From Aquanectria penicillioides (taxonomy: Eukaryota; Ascomycota; Sordariomycetes; Hypocreales; Nectriaceae), in the NCBI GenBank assembly GCA_003415625.1, contig PYIU01000007.1, forward strand, positions 3,720,001-3,784,000: DNA of 64,000 nucleotides, written 5' to 3'. Numbering within the stretch: position 1 is the first letter of the stretch; each line of letters starts with the position of its first letter. Both the position numbers and the translations under genes were made by a program. The notes below the pieces were generated by a model, which ran no database searches, was not told the origin of the DNA, and saw only the letters and a program-made list of their open reading frames with translations. This document shows positions 1 through 10,288 of this stretch, piece by piece.

Positions 1-2292
1 CCAAGGGAAGCTGGCCCACAAAGGAAAAAGGAAATACGACGTTCGTGTTGCGAAGAGCGTGAGCGTGCCAGCGAATCGTCCAGCGGCTCGCACCAGGTTT
101 TGAGACCCGAGTTGTCGCCGCGACCGACTCCGTGTGTGTCTCTGGTGACGCAAACACACGTCAAACACGGCCTCGCCAGGGCTCTCTCGCTCACACCCAC
201 GGCTCTCCTGCGTCTCGGTTTCCGGCTTGGTTTCGGTTGGGTTGAATAAGGTAATATTTAAGCATACCAGGGGGGCCGCCCATGCTTCCCCGGCACACAC
301 CACACGGCCACAGGCGCTGCCATGTCACCGGGGCCCTGTGTGTGGGTGCTTGTGGATCATGCCAGGGGGCGGGGGCGAAGAGGGAGGCCGCAATTAAAGC
401 TGCTCTTAGCGCTGCTGCCTCTTCAAATGAGAGAGAGTACTATGTAAGGAGGAGAGAGGAGGGGAGCACTTTAAGAGTGCAGTGCTGTATCCGTACGGAG
501 TACACTCAACTACTTGTTAGCATCAACCTGGGACTCTCCAAAGTAATCCTTGGCACCACAGCTGCGCCTCGCTGATCTGGCTGCAACTGGCTTCTCCTGA
601 CCAGCCAAAGAGTCGTGGGCGTCAGGGTTGACGCTCATTCCAAGCCCAGGCCCAAGCCCCCTGCCAAGTCGCCAAGAGCGGCCACAACAAGGTCCGTCTC
701 AATATTGTTACGGCCAAGATTGCTGCAGCTCTTATTAATCTTGCGAAGCAGCCTCCCCCCCTTTTTGGCTACTTCGTTTGGCCTTATTCGTATTGTGGGG
801 GTCTTGTTTCTTCGCCCTTTGTTCGTAAAAGACACGGTTCCAGTTGTTCGGGCTGTGTTTTGCAGTCACTCAACAGGCTAGCCCGTACTCCGTATTTTTT
901 TTTTTTTTTTTTTTTTAATTTTGGCCTGCTCCTGTCAGCGGCCTCTTCGGGACCATCAGCCAGCCAAGCCCACGCCCTGTTCGTCCACCGATTCCATTTC
1001 GCTCCCACTGCAGATTTCTTCTGCCTCCCCCCCCCCCCCCCCCCAGGTGAAACAATAATGTAGACGGGCTGGAGCAATTATTACAGTGGGTATGGGGACA
1101 GCTTCATGGGGACTTCACGGGGACGACTCGAAGATGGATCGCCCGGCGGCTTCGGTGTCCTGGAGCGCCGGTGCCCCGGATGGGACCCCTCCCGGGTCGT
1201 CCCTTGACGACAGGCACAAGCATGAGCACAGGCTCCATGTCTATCTTTGTCGCTCTCCCTCTCTCTCGGTGTCCTGTACGATTCGATTCCATCTCGGTCC
1301 AGCATCCGCGTTTCGGGATGAGCCGATGATGCACTTCTGAGGCCCTCACCGACGCCTCCGCTCTTTGGTGCCGCCTCCAGTCGTTTCGTTCTGTCCGTCC
1401 GTTCTGTCTGCTTGCTTTTGCACCGTTCGCCTCCGCCCACAAACTGAAACTCTGTGACATGCTCGGCCTCCAGACGTTCCGTGAGAAACGTCGTCGACTC
1501 CATCTCAAACTGTCAATTACGTGGCTCAATCTCGTCGTCGCCAAGAGTCGCCGCCTCCCTGTCTTGGCTCTTGGACTTGTTCTCCTGCTTCCTCTTCCCC
1601 TTCCTCTTCCTCCTCCTCCTCCTCCTCCCCCTCCCGCAAAATGGGCGCTACTCAGTCCGTAACTTTTGTGGCACGCGCCTATTTCCTGGTCCCCCGTCGT
1701 GTTTCCGAGCTGCCGATTGGCCCTGTTCCAAACCCTCTTCCTTCGTGTGATTGCTCGTCCAGCCCGCCAAGCTTCCGCCAAGCTCATGCCAAGCAGACGG
1801 TCCAGCTTCGCTTTGCCATGTATTGGCATTGAGCATGCACTGCCTCGATGCCCAGAGCCTTGGCTCGTACCAAAGCCTTCTCTCTACTGGTCGCCATGTC
1901 ATAGATTTGCCTTTGTTAGTCGGGGGCTTTGGACACTTGAAAGACCCGGGGCCCCGTCCCGCCCAGGGTTCCTGACATCCATCCCATCTTCCTTTCGCGG
2001 CTCCATCCCTCTCGTCCTTCTTCCGTGGTGGTGAATTCGTCATTTGTAGTTCATGGTTCAGATCCGGCCCGGGTGCGCGCTTTGGACATCCTCCAACTCA
2101 TGGTGACGGCGTTCTTTGGTCCTTTGTGATTCAGCGCCATTGATTCCATTCCACTCGCTTTTTGACTCTACCTTGGGATCCAGATACCAGGCGACCTCGA
2201 CCACCACTTGTTCTATTCTGCTCACCCTCATTCACTTTCTTTCTTTCTTTCTTTCTTTCTTTTCCAAATTTCCCCCTCTCTCAAATCTCAGT
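1..2292. other. intergenic/5' region with homopolymer and CT-rich tracts; no supportable gene
   Basis: I see no coding region here. The open frames are low-complexity readings of CT/GA-rich DNA. Visible structure: a 22-base T run at 895-916, an 18-base C run at 1027-1044, a CTT/CCT-rich tract around 1581-1636, and a TTTC tetranucleotide repeat at about 2235-2264. The last lies just upstream of the mannosidase start at 2293. Pyrimidine-rich leaders like this are common before start codons in filamentous ascomycetes, so the final 100 bases are probably the core promoter/5' UTR of that gene (inference). Confidence 0.6.
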
Positions 2293-3949
2293 ATGCGTTC
2301 GCGCACATCGGCCGTTTTGGCCGCTGCAAGCTTCCTTTGCGGAAGCCTCATCCAGCCCGTCCAGGCCGTTTACTACCAGATCGGCACCTCAGGTACGACC
2401 CCTCACGCACCACACTCGAGAGTCTTCCCAGGCCGAACCTAATTTCTCGCCCAGGTGAAATCAAACAGTCAGCTCGAACACTCGCCTACGATCTCATGTT
2501 GCTATACCAAGGAAATAAGACGGGAGAGATTCCCGGCATTCTCCCAGGACCACCGTCAGAAAACAAGGGCAACTACTACTGGTGGGAAGGCGGCGCGATG
2601 ATGGGCACATACGTCGGTTAGTGTGGCCTTTAACGATTTCAAGCAGATGCGCGGCCGCTAAGAAACGAACAGATTATTGGAAGCTGACGGGCGACACGAG
2701 CTACAACGCCGTCGTCATGGAGGGAATCTTGCACCAGGTCGGCGACAACCGCGATTTCATGCCCTTCAACCACACAGCATCTCTCGGAAACGACGATCAG
2801 GGCTTCTGGGGCATGACAGCCATGTTGGCCGCCGAAAACAAGTTCCCCAACCCTCCCGACGACAAGCCGCAGTGGCTGGCGCTCGCCCAGGCCGTCTGGA
2901 CCACGCAGGCACACAAGGACCGACACGACGAGTACTGCAACGGCGGCCTGCGATGGCAGATTCCCTTCTCCAATGCCGGATATAACTACAAGAACAGTGC
3001 GTTTCCCCATGGAAAATCATGCTTCGATTGAGCTTCTCTTGCTTCGGATATTAACCTAGCTCTTAGCCATTGCCAATGGATGCTTCTTCAACATCGGCGC
3101 CCGCCTTGCGAGATACACCAAGAACGAAACGTACGCTCAACACGCCGAGGCAACTTGGGACTGGCTATGGGGAGTCAACTACATCGACCATGAAAGCTGG
3201 AAGGTGTACGACGGTGGCCACGTCGAGAAGAACTGCACCGACATCAACAAGTCGACCTTTTCCTACAACGCCGCTATTCTGCTGCAGGGCTCAGCATTCT
3301 TGTACAACTACGTCAGTCGCATTGTCTCCAGGGTCCCATCCCCGTGACAAAGGAACTAACACGATGACAGACCAACGGTGCCGAAAAGTGGAAGACTCGA
3401 GTCGATAAACTCCTGGACTCGCTGCTCGCCACCTTTTTCGAAGAAGGCATCGCTTACGAAGTAGCCTGCGAGCCTCGCCAGGGCGCGTGCTCGACCGACA
3501 TGCTTTCGTTCAAGGGATACGTCCACCGATGGCTCGCAGTGGTGACGCAGGTCGCGCCGTACACCAAGGACAAGATCCTGCCCGTGCTGAAGAAGTCGGC
3601 GCAGGCGGCCGTGAACCAGTGCGTCGGCGGCGAGAACGGCCGCATGTGCGGTTTCTACTGGTCAAGCGGCAACTTTGTCGACCCGAGCCTCGACAAGACC
3701 ACCGGAGCCGGCGAGCGCATGAACGTGCTGGCCGCCGTGTCCAGCCTCTTGATCGAGGAGGCCAACGCCCCCGTGACGAACAGCACCGGAGGCACGTCCA
3801 AGGGAGATCCCAAGGCCGGAACGAACAGCCACGATATCCCGGAGCCGGAGCCCATCACGTCGGCAGACAGAGCCGGAGCCGGCATTCTCACCGCCTTGAT
3901 TCTGGGTTGCGGCCTTGCCGTGTTCGTGTGGATGTCTGCATTTGACTAG
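2293..3949 (+). CDS. GPI-anchored endo-alpha-1,6-mannosidase, GH76 (Dfg5/Dcw1 type)
   Basis: Five exons: 2293-2392, 2455-2616, 2673-2996, 3067-3311 and 3371-3949. They sum to 1410 nt, giving 469 aa in frame. The protein starts with a signal peptide (about residues 1-25). The GH76 signature NDDQGFWGM carries the adjacent catalytic aspartates D128-D129 seen across the family. A Ser/Thr/Pro-poor spacer leads to a hydrophobic C-terminal tail ([20 protein letters not shown]), the shape of a GPI-attachment signal. Fungal Dfg5/Dcw1 proteins act at the plasma membrane/wall face and are thought to process GPI glycans so that mannoproteins can be linked to beta-glucan. Length and intron-split structure are normal for the family. 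The start is the first ATG giving a signal peptide. A hexanucleotide repeat begins right after the stop. Which of the fungal Dfg5/Dcw1 paralogues this is cannot be decided here. Confidence 0.93.
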
Positions 3950-3977
3950 AGGCAGAGGCAGAGGCAGAGGCAGAGGC
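3950..3977. repeat. GAGGCA hexanucleotide repeat directly after a stop codon
   Basis: About four and a half copies of the hexamer GAGGCA start immediately after the TAG of the mannosidase gene, so they lie in its 3' UTR. The exact copy number can be read directly. No function is suggested by the sequence. Confidence 0.85.
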
Positions 3978-4243
3978 ATTTCAGGCGTTGGTGAATACCT
4001 TATTGTATAGGATGGAAACGGCGTTTTTTTGTCATCTGGGAAACTCGGGCGGGACATATATATAAACGTATACAGACAGACAAGATGTGTGTGTATGTGG
4101 CAATCATGGATAACTGCGAGTTTTTTTTTTCCTTTTCTTTTTTATTCAGCTCGGGAAAGGTGTATTATTCCAGTCGACTTCGCGAGCAACGAGCGGATGG
4201 GGGTACAAGACAGACGAAACATCACGAGTTCAATACTTTAGCG

Positions 4244-4402
4244 CCAATAAAGCGCATCAAATGACTAAGTGGTATCATTCAGTTAATTGACATGATTGAG
4301 ACCCAAAAAATCACACTTCTAGACGTTCATCACAAGCAAACGCACATGTGTACGCGCACACATACACATACACATGCACACACACACAGAGAGAGAGAGA
4401 GG
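4244..4402. repeat. convergent 3' spacer with AATAAA motif and CA/GA dinucleotide tract
   Basis: The 3950-4652 gap separates two convergent genes (mannosidase + and tubulin -). It has an AATAAA on the plus strand near 4244. An imperfect (CA)n tract flows into (GA)n between about 4357 and 4402. No coding potential is evident. The AATAAA could serve the plus-strand gene, but at roughly 295 bases past the stop this is uncertain. Confidence 0.5.
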
Positions 4403-4652
4403 TTCAGTTCTTTTGGAGAGGGTAGATGGGGATGCGAAATATTGAGTAATTTTTCCCGAAGAAAGTAAGCGTGCCGTGGCCGTTGTTTTGATCCATTGGC
4501 TCGGGTTTTTGGTTAGAATAGTTATTCTTGTTTTATAGAGGTAAAAGTCTTTGGGTACAAAAAATTGATACCCAAGGGTAGTAGTAGAGGGTTTGATTGA
4601 AGTTGCATCGAGATGTGGCGGGAAACGGGTATTTGCCTGCACGTGTCTTTGC

Positions 4653-6554
4653 TTATTCCTCGTGGTCGGGAATCTCCTCCTCCTCCTCGAGGTACTCCTC
4701 CTCGTCATCGAGGCCAGCCTCTTGGTATTGCTGGTACTCGGAGATCAAGTCGTGAACGTTGGACTCAGCCTCAGTGAACTCCATCTCGTCCATACCCTCA
4801 CCAGTGTACCAATGCAAGAAAGCCTTGCGACGGAACATGGCAGAGAACTGGTCGCCGACACGCTTGAAGAGCTCCTGGATGGCGGTAGAGTTACCGACAA
4901 AGGTGGCGGACATCTTGAGGCCGCGGGGAGGGATGGAGCACAGGGCGGTCTGGACGTTGTTGGGGATCCAGTCAACGAAGTAGGCAGAGTTCTTGTTCTG
5001 AACGTTGCGCATCTGGTCCTCAACCTCCTTCATAGAAACGGAGCCACGGCTGGATTAGGGTTAGCACAAGACCAATATATATACTATTAGGGGATACAAG
5101 GACATACAAGATAGCAGAGCAAGTCAGGTAGCGACCGTTGCGGAAATCGGAAGCAGCCATGATGATCTTGGGGTCGAAGATCTGCTGGGTCAGCTCGGGC
5201 ACGGACACGTTGCGGAACGAGTGAGCGCCACGGCCAGTAAGAGGAGCAAAGCCGACCATGAAGAAGTGAAGACGGGGGAAGGGAACCATGTTGACGGCGA
5301 GCTTGCGGAGATCGGAGTTGAGCTGGCCGGGGAAACGCAGGCAGGTGGTGACGCCCGACATGACGGAGGAGACGAGGTAGTTGAGGTCGCCATAGGAGGG
5401 GTTGGGCAGCTTCAGGGTTCGCATGCAGATGTCGTAGAGAGCCTCGTTGTCGATGCAAAAAGTCTCGTCAGAGTTCTCGACGAGCTGGTTGGTCGACAGG
5501 ATAGCGTTGTAGGGCTCAACAACGGTATCCGAGACCTTGGGGGAGGGCACGACGGAGTAGGTGGCGACGATGCGGTCGGGGAACTCCTCGCGGACCTTGG
5601 AGATGAGCAGGGTTCCCATGCCGGAACCGGTACCACCACCGAGGGAGTGGGTGAACTGGAAGCCCTGGAGGTGGTCGGAGCCCTCAGCCTCGCGGCGGAT
5701 GACGTCGAGGACGGAGTCGACGAGCTCGGCACCCTCAGTGTAGTGGCCCTTGGCCCAGTTGTTTCCGGCACTGGCCTGGCCGAAGACGAAGTTGTCGGGA
5801 CGGAACAGCTGGCCGAAGGGACCGGCCTTGATGCTGTCCATGGTGCCGGACTCCAGATCGACAAGGACGGCACGGGGAACATACTTGTTTCCGCCAACCT
5901 ATAATAGACTTATTAAGGCCAGCCCATGGTCATAGTAGAGTTGTCTCTCTGAGTAATGCAGGCTGGACTTACCTCGTTGAAGTAGACGTTCAGCCTCTCG
6001 AGCTGCAGGTCGGAGGTTCCGGCGTAACTGTGGGGGGATGTCAGCACCACCAGGCCGTCGTGTCAAGTCCCGTCCCGGGCCGGAACAGGGACAACAGAGA
6101 GAGGAAGAGGAGAGAGGGCTTACACGCCGTTGTTGTCCAGGCCATGCTCACCGGCAATGGTTTGCCTACGCACGGATCACGGTTAATAACTCAGTCCACA
6201 CACACACCGACGCCGGTGGCCCCCCCCTAGGAAAGGGATTAGAGAACGAACCAAAAGGTGGAACCGATTTGGTTGCCCTATCAAGCTGTGTGTCAGAAGC
6301 AGGTCTGCAGACGGAGAGCAGGGAACCTCTTACGCATTGGCCGGTTTGAATGTGCACCTGCGGCGGTCATTAGCAACGGGCGACCTCCTGAGGACAGATG
6401 GACGCGTCGAGATTAGGGAGAGGGGCGTGTCAAAAAATGCACGGCGGTTGCGCGAGGCTCTCGGCGAGCTCCCACACGCAGCCACAACGCGCTCCAGACG
6501 CGGGGAAAACGCCGTCTCGGCGATGCTGACGGGCCAACTCACAATCTCACGCAT
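4653..6554 (-). CDS. beta-tubulin
   Basis: Seven exons on the minus strand: 6543-6554, 6334-6357, 6252-6277, 6124-6165, 5973-6027, 5108-5898 and 4653-5049. The total is 1347 nt, or 448 aa, exactly in frame. The first exon encodes only MREI, as is typical of fungal beta-tubulins. The GTP-binding loop GGGTGSGMG (residues 140-148) is intact, and the acidic C-terminal tail is rich in Glu. It polymerises with alpha-tubulin into microtubules. Benzimidazole-site residues read H6, A165, E198 and F200, the sensitive state, but residue 167 is Tyr (ATYSVVP) where the usual fungal residue is Phe. Several other positions differ from the canonical TUB2/benA type (for example NVSVPEL and DPKIIM), so I infer this is the second, more divergent beta-tubulin isotype found in many Hypocreales. 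That assignment would need a tree. Confidence 0.96.
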
Positions 6555-6645
6555 GTTGGCGGTTTCGCGGGTCCAGTATCGCAACTATCGGGAGGGCTTC
6601 TCGTTCGTGTCAAGGAGAGTGTCGCGGCGGAGTTGAGCCCAACCG

Positions 6646-6651
6646 TTTATA
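6646..6651 (-). promoter_or_regulatory. TATA-like element upstream of beta-tubulin
   Basis: On the minus strand this reads TATAAA, about 92 bases before the tubulin ATG at 6554. Position and sequence fit a core promoter TATA box. There is no experimental support. Confidence 0.45.
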
Positions 6652-8197
6652 GGCGCTGGGGCGAAAAGCGGTGTGCGACGCTCCACTGCTATTCGACAGC
6701 GTTGGGGAAAATGCCACATCATGCCATCTGCCTTACGTCATCAACCCAAGTTGAATACCCTATAGTCGCTCAAGCAAAACCGCGAGCTTTTATCCATCCT
6801 ATCGGTTCGGGGTGCACGAGGGAGAGAATGAAGCTGAATTATGCGTCGCAGCACACTTCTTTTGTTGGCTGACCTCGGAAACTAACTCCTTCAGCACACG
6901 TGATGCCCCAACAGGGATGTCAGCGAGGCGGGGATGCGTTTTGATGACGAGGGTACTCCGTACTTCTAAAATAGCAGCCAACTCACGGCAAAACCAGGTA
7001 GTTTTTTCTCCACTTTGCCGACAGTCGACCTGCCATTCCACCCACCACCAGATGCGAAACAACCAAGGGTTTTCCTGTCCGAAACAAGAATTACCGATGT
7101 GGTCAGCCATCTATGCTTAAACGCTTGTGTGAGGATTCAATCAAATAAACGTGTTTCTCCCCTCATCTTGCGCAGAATCAAGCACTGTCAACCCTTGGAC
7201 CAAACAAAGTGTTGGAAACTCAGAATCACGACTCTCGGATGTCTTCCATCATAACCTCATCGATTCGTCGTCTTTTTATTACCTCTCTTCTTGCAACGCG
7301 TGGAGTTTGCCTCATCTGGAATCCCTGATCGTGGTTAGTAACCCTGTAACATGTTACCTTCGAGGATGCCAACTGCATCACCACAATTCTCGGCCGTGCA
7401 CAGCACGGGCACAAAATGGAGAAAATGCCTCTTTTTGACATCAAGGGTAACTTTTATCGCACTAAATTTCATCAGCGAGTTCAGAAAGCCAAGAGTCTCT
7501 TGTTCTTAACCGCAGATTTGTCTCCTCCAATAGCAAACCACGTGATCATCACTAGTGGTTCTCACACAAGCCCAACGTGAATGAAACTTAGCTATCTCTG
7601 TCAAGCATCTAATTCTAGGATCTATTGTCCTAACAGTTAGTTTCAGACAAATAGCGCATCTGTTATGTGGTGTGATTTATGTTGTGTTGACATCAGATGA
7701 ATAGACCATCCGGCATACGTGTACGGGCCAGCCAATTACCGGCGCTGCCGGATTCACTTTTGCGAAGCCGCGATTGGTGCTGCACCTCGACGCATACTTA
7801 CCTATGTCTCGAACCATTAAGTCACTCAACCTCGAGTCAGAACATCAGATGCCATGGTAACGCGCCTAGGTCATGGTTTGGAAGTGCGGGGAACCTGCAG
7901 ATGTCGCCAATCTCGCGGAAGATGTCCGGCCCGCGTCTGCCTGCCAACGTTCCGTCCGCATGGAGACCGGATAAAGACTTTGTCACGAACCTTGATCCCG
8001 CGCCTATCCTTGCCATGGTTTCCTGTTACACTTTCTATGTGCTGATCGTCATCATCGTCGTCATTACTACCCCTGTTCGGTGAACATGCCCTTGTCTGTG
8101 TCAGGAATGACCCGAACCATAGGCAGAAAGCCTATGTAGCCTCACCTTTGGCGACGATGGGATGTTCAACACAGCCGTATCCTGGAATTCCCTCATC

Positions 8198-8358
8198 TTG
8201 GCACTGAGTAGGCTTGGCATAATGTGTATGCTTGGCGCAATGTCGTCTGAGAAGGAATATTATCTTGGCATAAAATAGCCTTGGCATAGTGTCGTCTTGG
8301 CTTGGCGGAGGTGTCTTGGCATAAAGCAAAGGTCGTTAGTTGGACTAACGGTGTTGGC
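8198..8358 (+). repeat. cluster of nine TTGGC repeats (consensus near CTTGGCATAA)
   Basis: TTGGC occurs nine times on the plus strand within 161 bp, at 8198, 8214, 8232, 8265, 8281, 8297, 8302, 8316 and 8354. Several copies extend to CTTGGCATAA and are followed by TGTCGTCT-like spacers. Spacing is irregular (5-33 bp), so this looks like a decayed minisatellite or a multi-site protein-binding element rather than a fresh tandem array. Confidence 0.75.
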
Positions 8359-8364
8359 CAACAC
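8334..8364. repeat. hairpin followed by 14-bp palindrome
   Basis: CGTTAGT and ACTAACG form a perfect 7-bp inverted repeat around a 3-base loop (8334-8350). This is directly followed by the perfect palindrome GTGTTGGCCAACAC (8351-8364), which contains the last TTGGC of the cluster. No function is known to me. Confidence 0.7.
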
Positions 8365-9137
8365 AAGTCCCTCATTTGTGGTGGAATCATTTAAAGACCC
8401 ACTGTAGACTCCATGACTTAATTAACTTGTTTGGATGAGATGACAATCGGATCATTCCAAGCATGTGTATGTTGTATTTTGAGTTTACCCAGCGTCCAGG
8501 GTCAGAACCGTGCACCAGGCAGTGCACTAGATAACGGGGTACGGAAAATGCGAGTGGAGGATTTTTATCTACCGGCCAGTCTTGGTAGCTGCGGGGGATG
8601 TACAAACTACAAAGTTCTATGCAAATGAGGAAAAGTGTCTTCATCGTCTTGAGTAAAGTGGGCTGCCAAGGCGGCCTAGCTTATGGGGAAACTTGGACGT
8701 ATACACGTGCAGCATATCCAAACCCACCACACCCCACACACCTGTCTTGCGTATGTGTGTATGCATCAGGGATCCATGTGTTCATGTATGGAAAAGGCGG
8801 AGACAGGCAGTCGGGTTGGTTTACAAAGAAATTGCTGTGAGACAACGTATCATCTTGCATAGTTTAGTTTATCACCCGACACTACACGCCAGGTAGCATA
8901 GTAGACTATAGGTAACACAGACACAGTGTAGACGGTTTCTTTTTCAAAGTTGACAAATATGATTTGAAAGTTTTATTGAGTGATGTGGAACTCAGCTCTA
9001 CAAGTCTATACCAAGATGATGTTTTGAATGAATTACAAATGCTCGCCACCCTCATCGCCAACCCGCTCCCACAAAAAGAAAAAAAAAAGACAATGCAGAC
9101 AAAAAATGAAATGGTGTAAAATTAGAATCAATTAATC

Positions 9138-10288
9138 CTAGTTCATGCCCTTGGCAGCGATGCTGAGAGCATTCTCCTCACCAGGGGCGTTCTGGGGGAA
9201 TCGAGAGTTGAAGCCAATGACGTTGCGGGCCTTGACAAAGGTAGAGGCCTGGATGGCAAGCTTCTGGGTAGAAACGAACCAGTTGACGCCCTCGCTGCAG
9301 GGAGGAGTGGTCAGGGAACCTTTGTAACTGGAGAGAAATATGTTAGCAAATTATGATTCAAGGACTGATGACCCTCCACTAGATCAAACTTACGCCTGGA
9401 AGGAACCCTCAGAGAGAAGGGTAACGAGGTCAGACATGACAAGGGCACCAGTCTTGAGAGTGTTGCCGAGCTCGGGGATCTGGTCAACAGATCCAAGGAC
9501 GGTCTCGAGGAGCTCAGAGGCAGTAGCAGCGGTGGCGACGGGAGTGGTGGCGTTGAGCTCCTTGACGGCGCGGCGCGAGTTGGCCTGCTCCTCGGAGATG
9601 TGTCGGCGATGAGCCTTGCCCTTTCCACGGACAGAGGCAGTGGTGCAGGTGGACTTGGCGGCGACGGCGGTGGTGGTGGTGGGGGAACCTCCTCGGCGGT
9701 AGCGGTGCCTTCGGCAATGTCGATGTAGACGCCAATGACGGCAATCTGAGAGGCCTCGCTCTGCCAGACCATGTGCATCTCCATGGCCATGCTGGTGCCG
9801 TTGTCGAGATGCTCGCTGGGGAGATGGAAGTGGAACTGCTTGAGCGAGTAGGAAACGTCGCCGACGGAAATGCTAGCTCCCTCCTCTGCAATAACTTCGA
9901 CGGTGGTTCCGAGGTTCTCGAACTCGGCACCCTCGGCGAAGTCGGGGATAACAATGTTCAATTCGGAGCCGGGGACGGTGGTGAAAGACGTTGAGACCAT
10001 GTCGATGGGCGACTGGGTGGTGCCGTTGGCGCAAGCGCCGTTTGCAGCGTCCAGAGAGTGCCAGTTGACGGGGCCCTATTAGTCGAGAGTTAGCATGTTA
10101 TTATTTACCTAGTTGAATATGGCTGCTGCTGGCTGGATACATACCTGGGCACCAATGTAGCCAAACTTGGGCTCTGCAATCTCACCCTCGGCTCTAGGAT
10201 GCACGTGTGTTCCATAAGCACACGAAGCAAGAGCCTGGGGGGCAAAAGCGGCCAGAAGGCCGACGAGGAACTGGGTAGTAGGAGCCAT
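9138..10288 (-). CDS. secreted alpha-carbonic anhydrase, frame broken by one base at a homopolymer
   Basis: Three exons: 10145-10288, 9394-10075 and 9138-9327. The N-terminus is a signal peptide ending near ALA-SC (residues 21-23). The zinc site is complete: QFHFHLPSEH supplies H130 and H132, and EMHMVW supplies H149. The C-terminal exon carries SLTTPPCSEGV, the family's active-site loop. The enzyme interconverts CO2 and bicarbonate, here outside the cell. Reading runs in one frame to about residue 178, then the conserved part (LLETVLGSVDQIPELGNTLK) continues in a different frame. The switch is at a five-base G run on the plus strand (9681-9685). Adding one base there restores the frame, turns a Pro run into a Thr run, and makes all exons sum to 338 aa. 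A 35-nt intron would also restore frame but is too short to be likely. Probably a real gene with an assembly error. Confidence 0.88.

Larger units (their letters stand above)
6652..9137. other. 2.5-kb intergenic region between divergent tubulin promoter and carbonic anhydrase 3' end
   Basis: I cannot support a gene here. Open frames such as 7697-8083 (+) start with ATG but show no recognisable domain and no flanking introns. The notable structure is the TTGGC repeat cluster and adjoining hairpin/palindrome at 8198-8364, listed separately. The segment 8900-9137 is AT-rich and is probably the 3' flank of the carbonic anhydrase gene. Confidence 0.5.

Noticed and set aside
1104..1829. 241-aa minus-strand open frame
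   Set aside because: Arg/Gly-rich reading of a CT-rich, repeat-bearing region; no domain or splice context.
5221..5904. 227-aa plus-strand open frame
   Set aside because: Antisense shadow of beta-tubulin exon 6.
9650..9684. 35-nt intron in the carbonic anhydrase instead of a frameshift
   Set aside because: It would restore the frame, but it is below the usual fungal minimum, lacks a branch site and coincides with a homopolymer of the kind miscalled elsewhere in the window.
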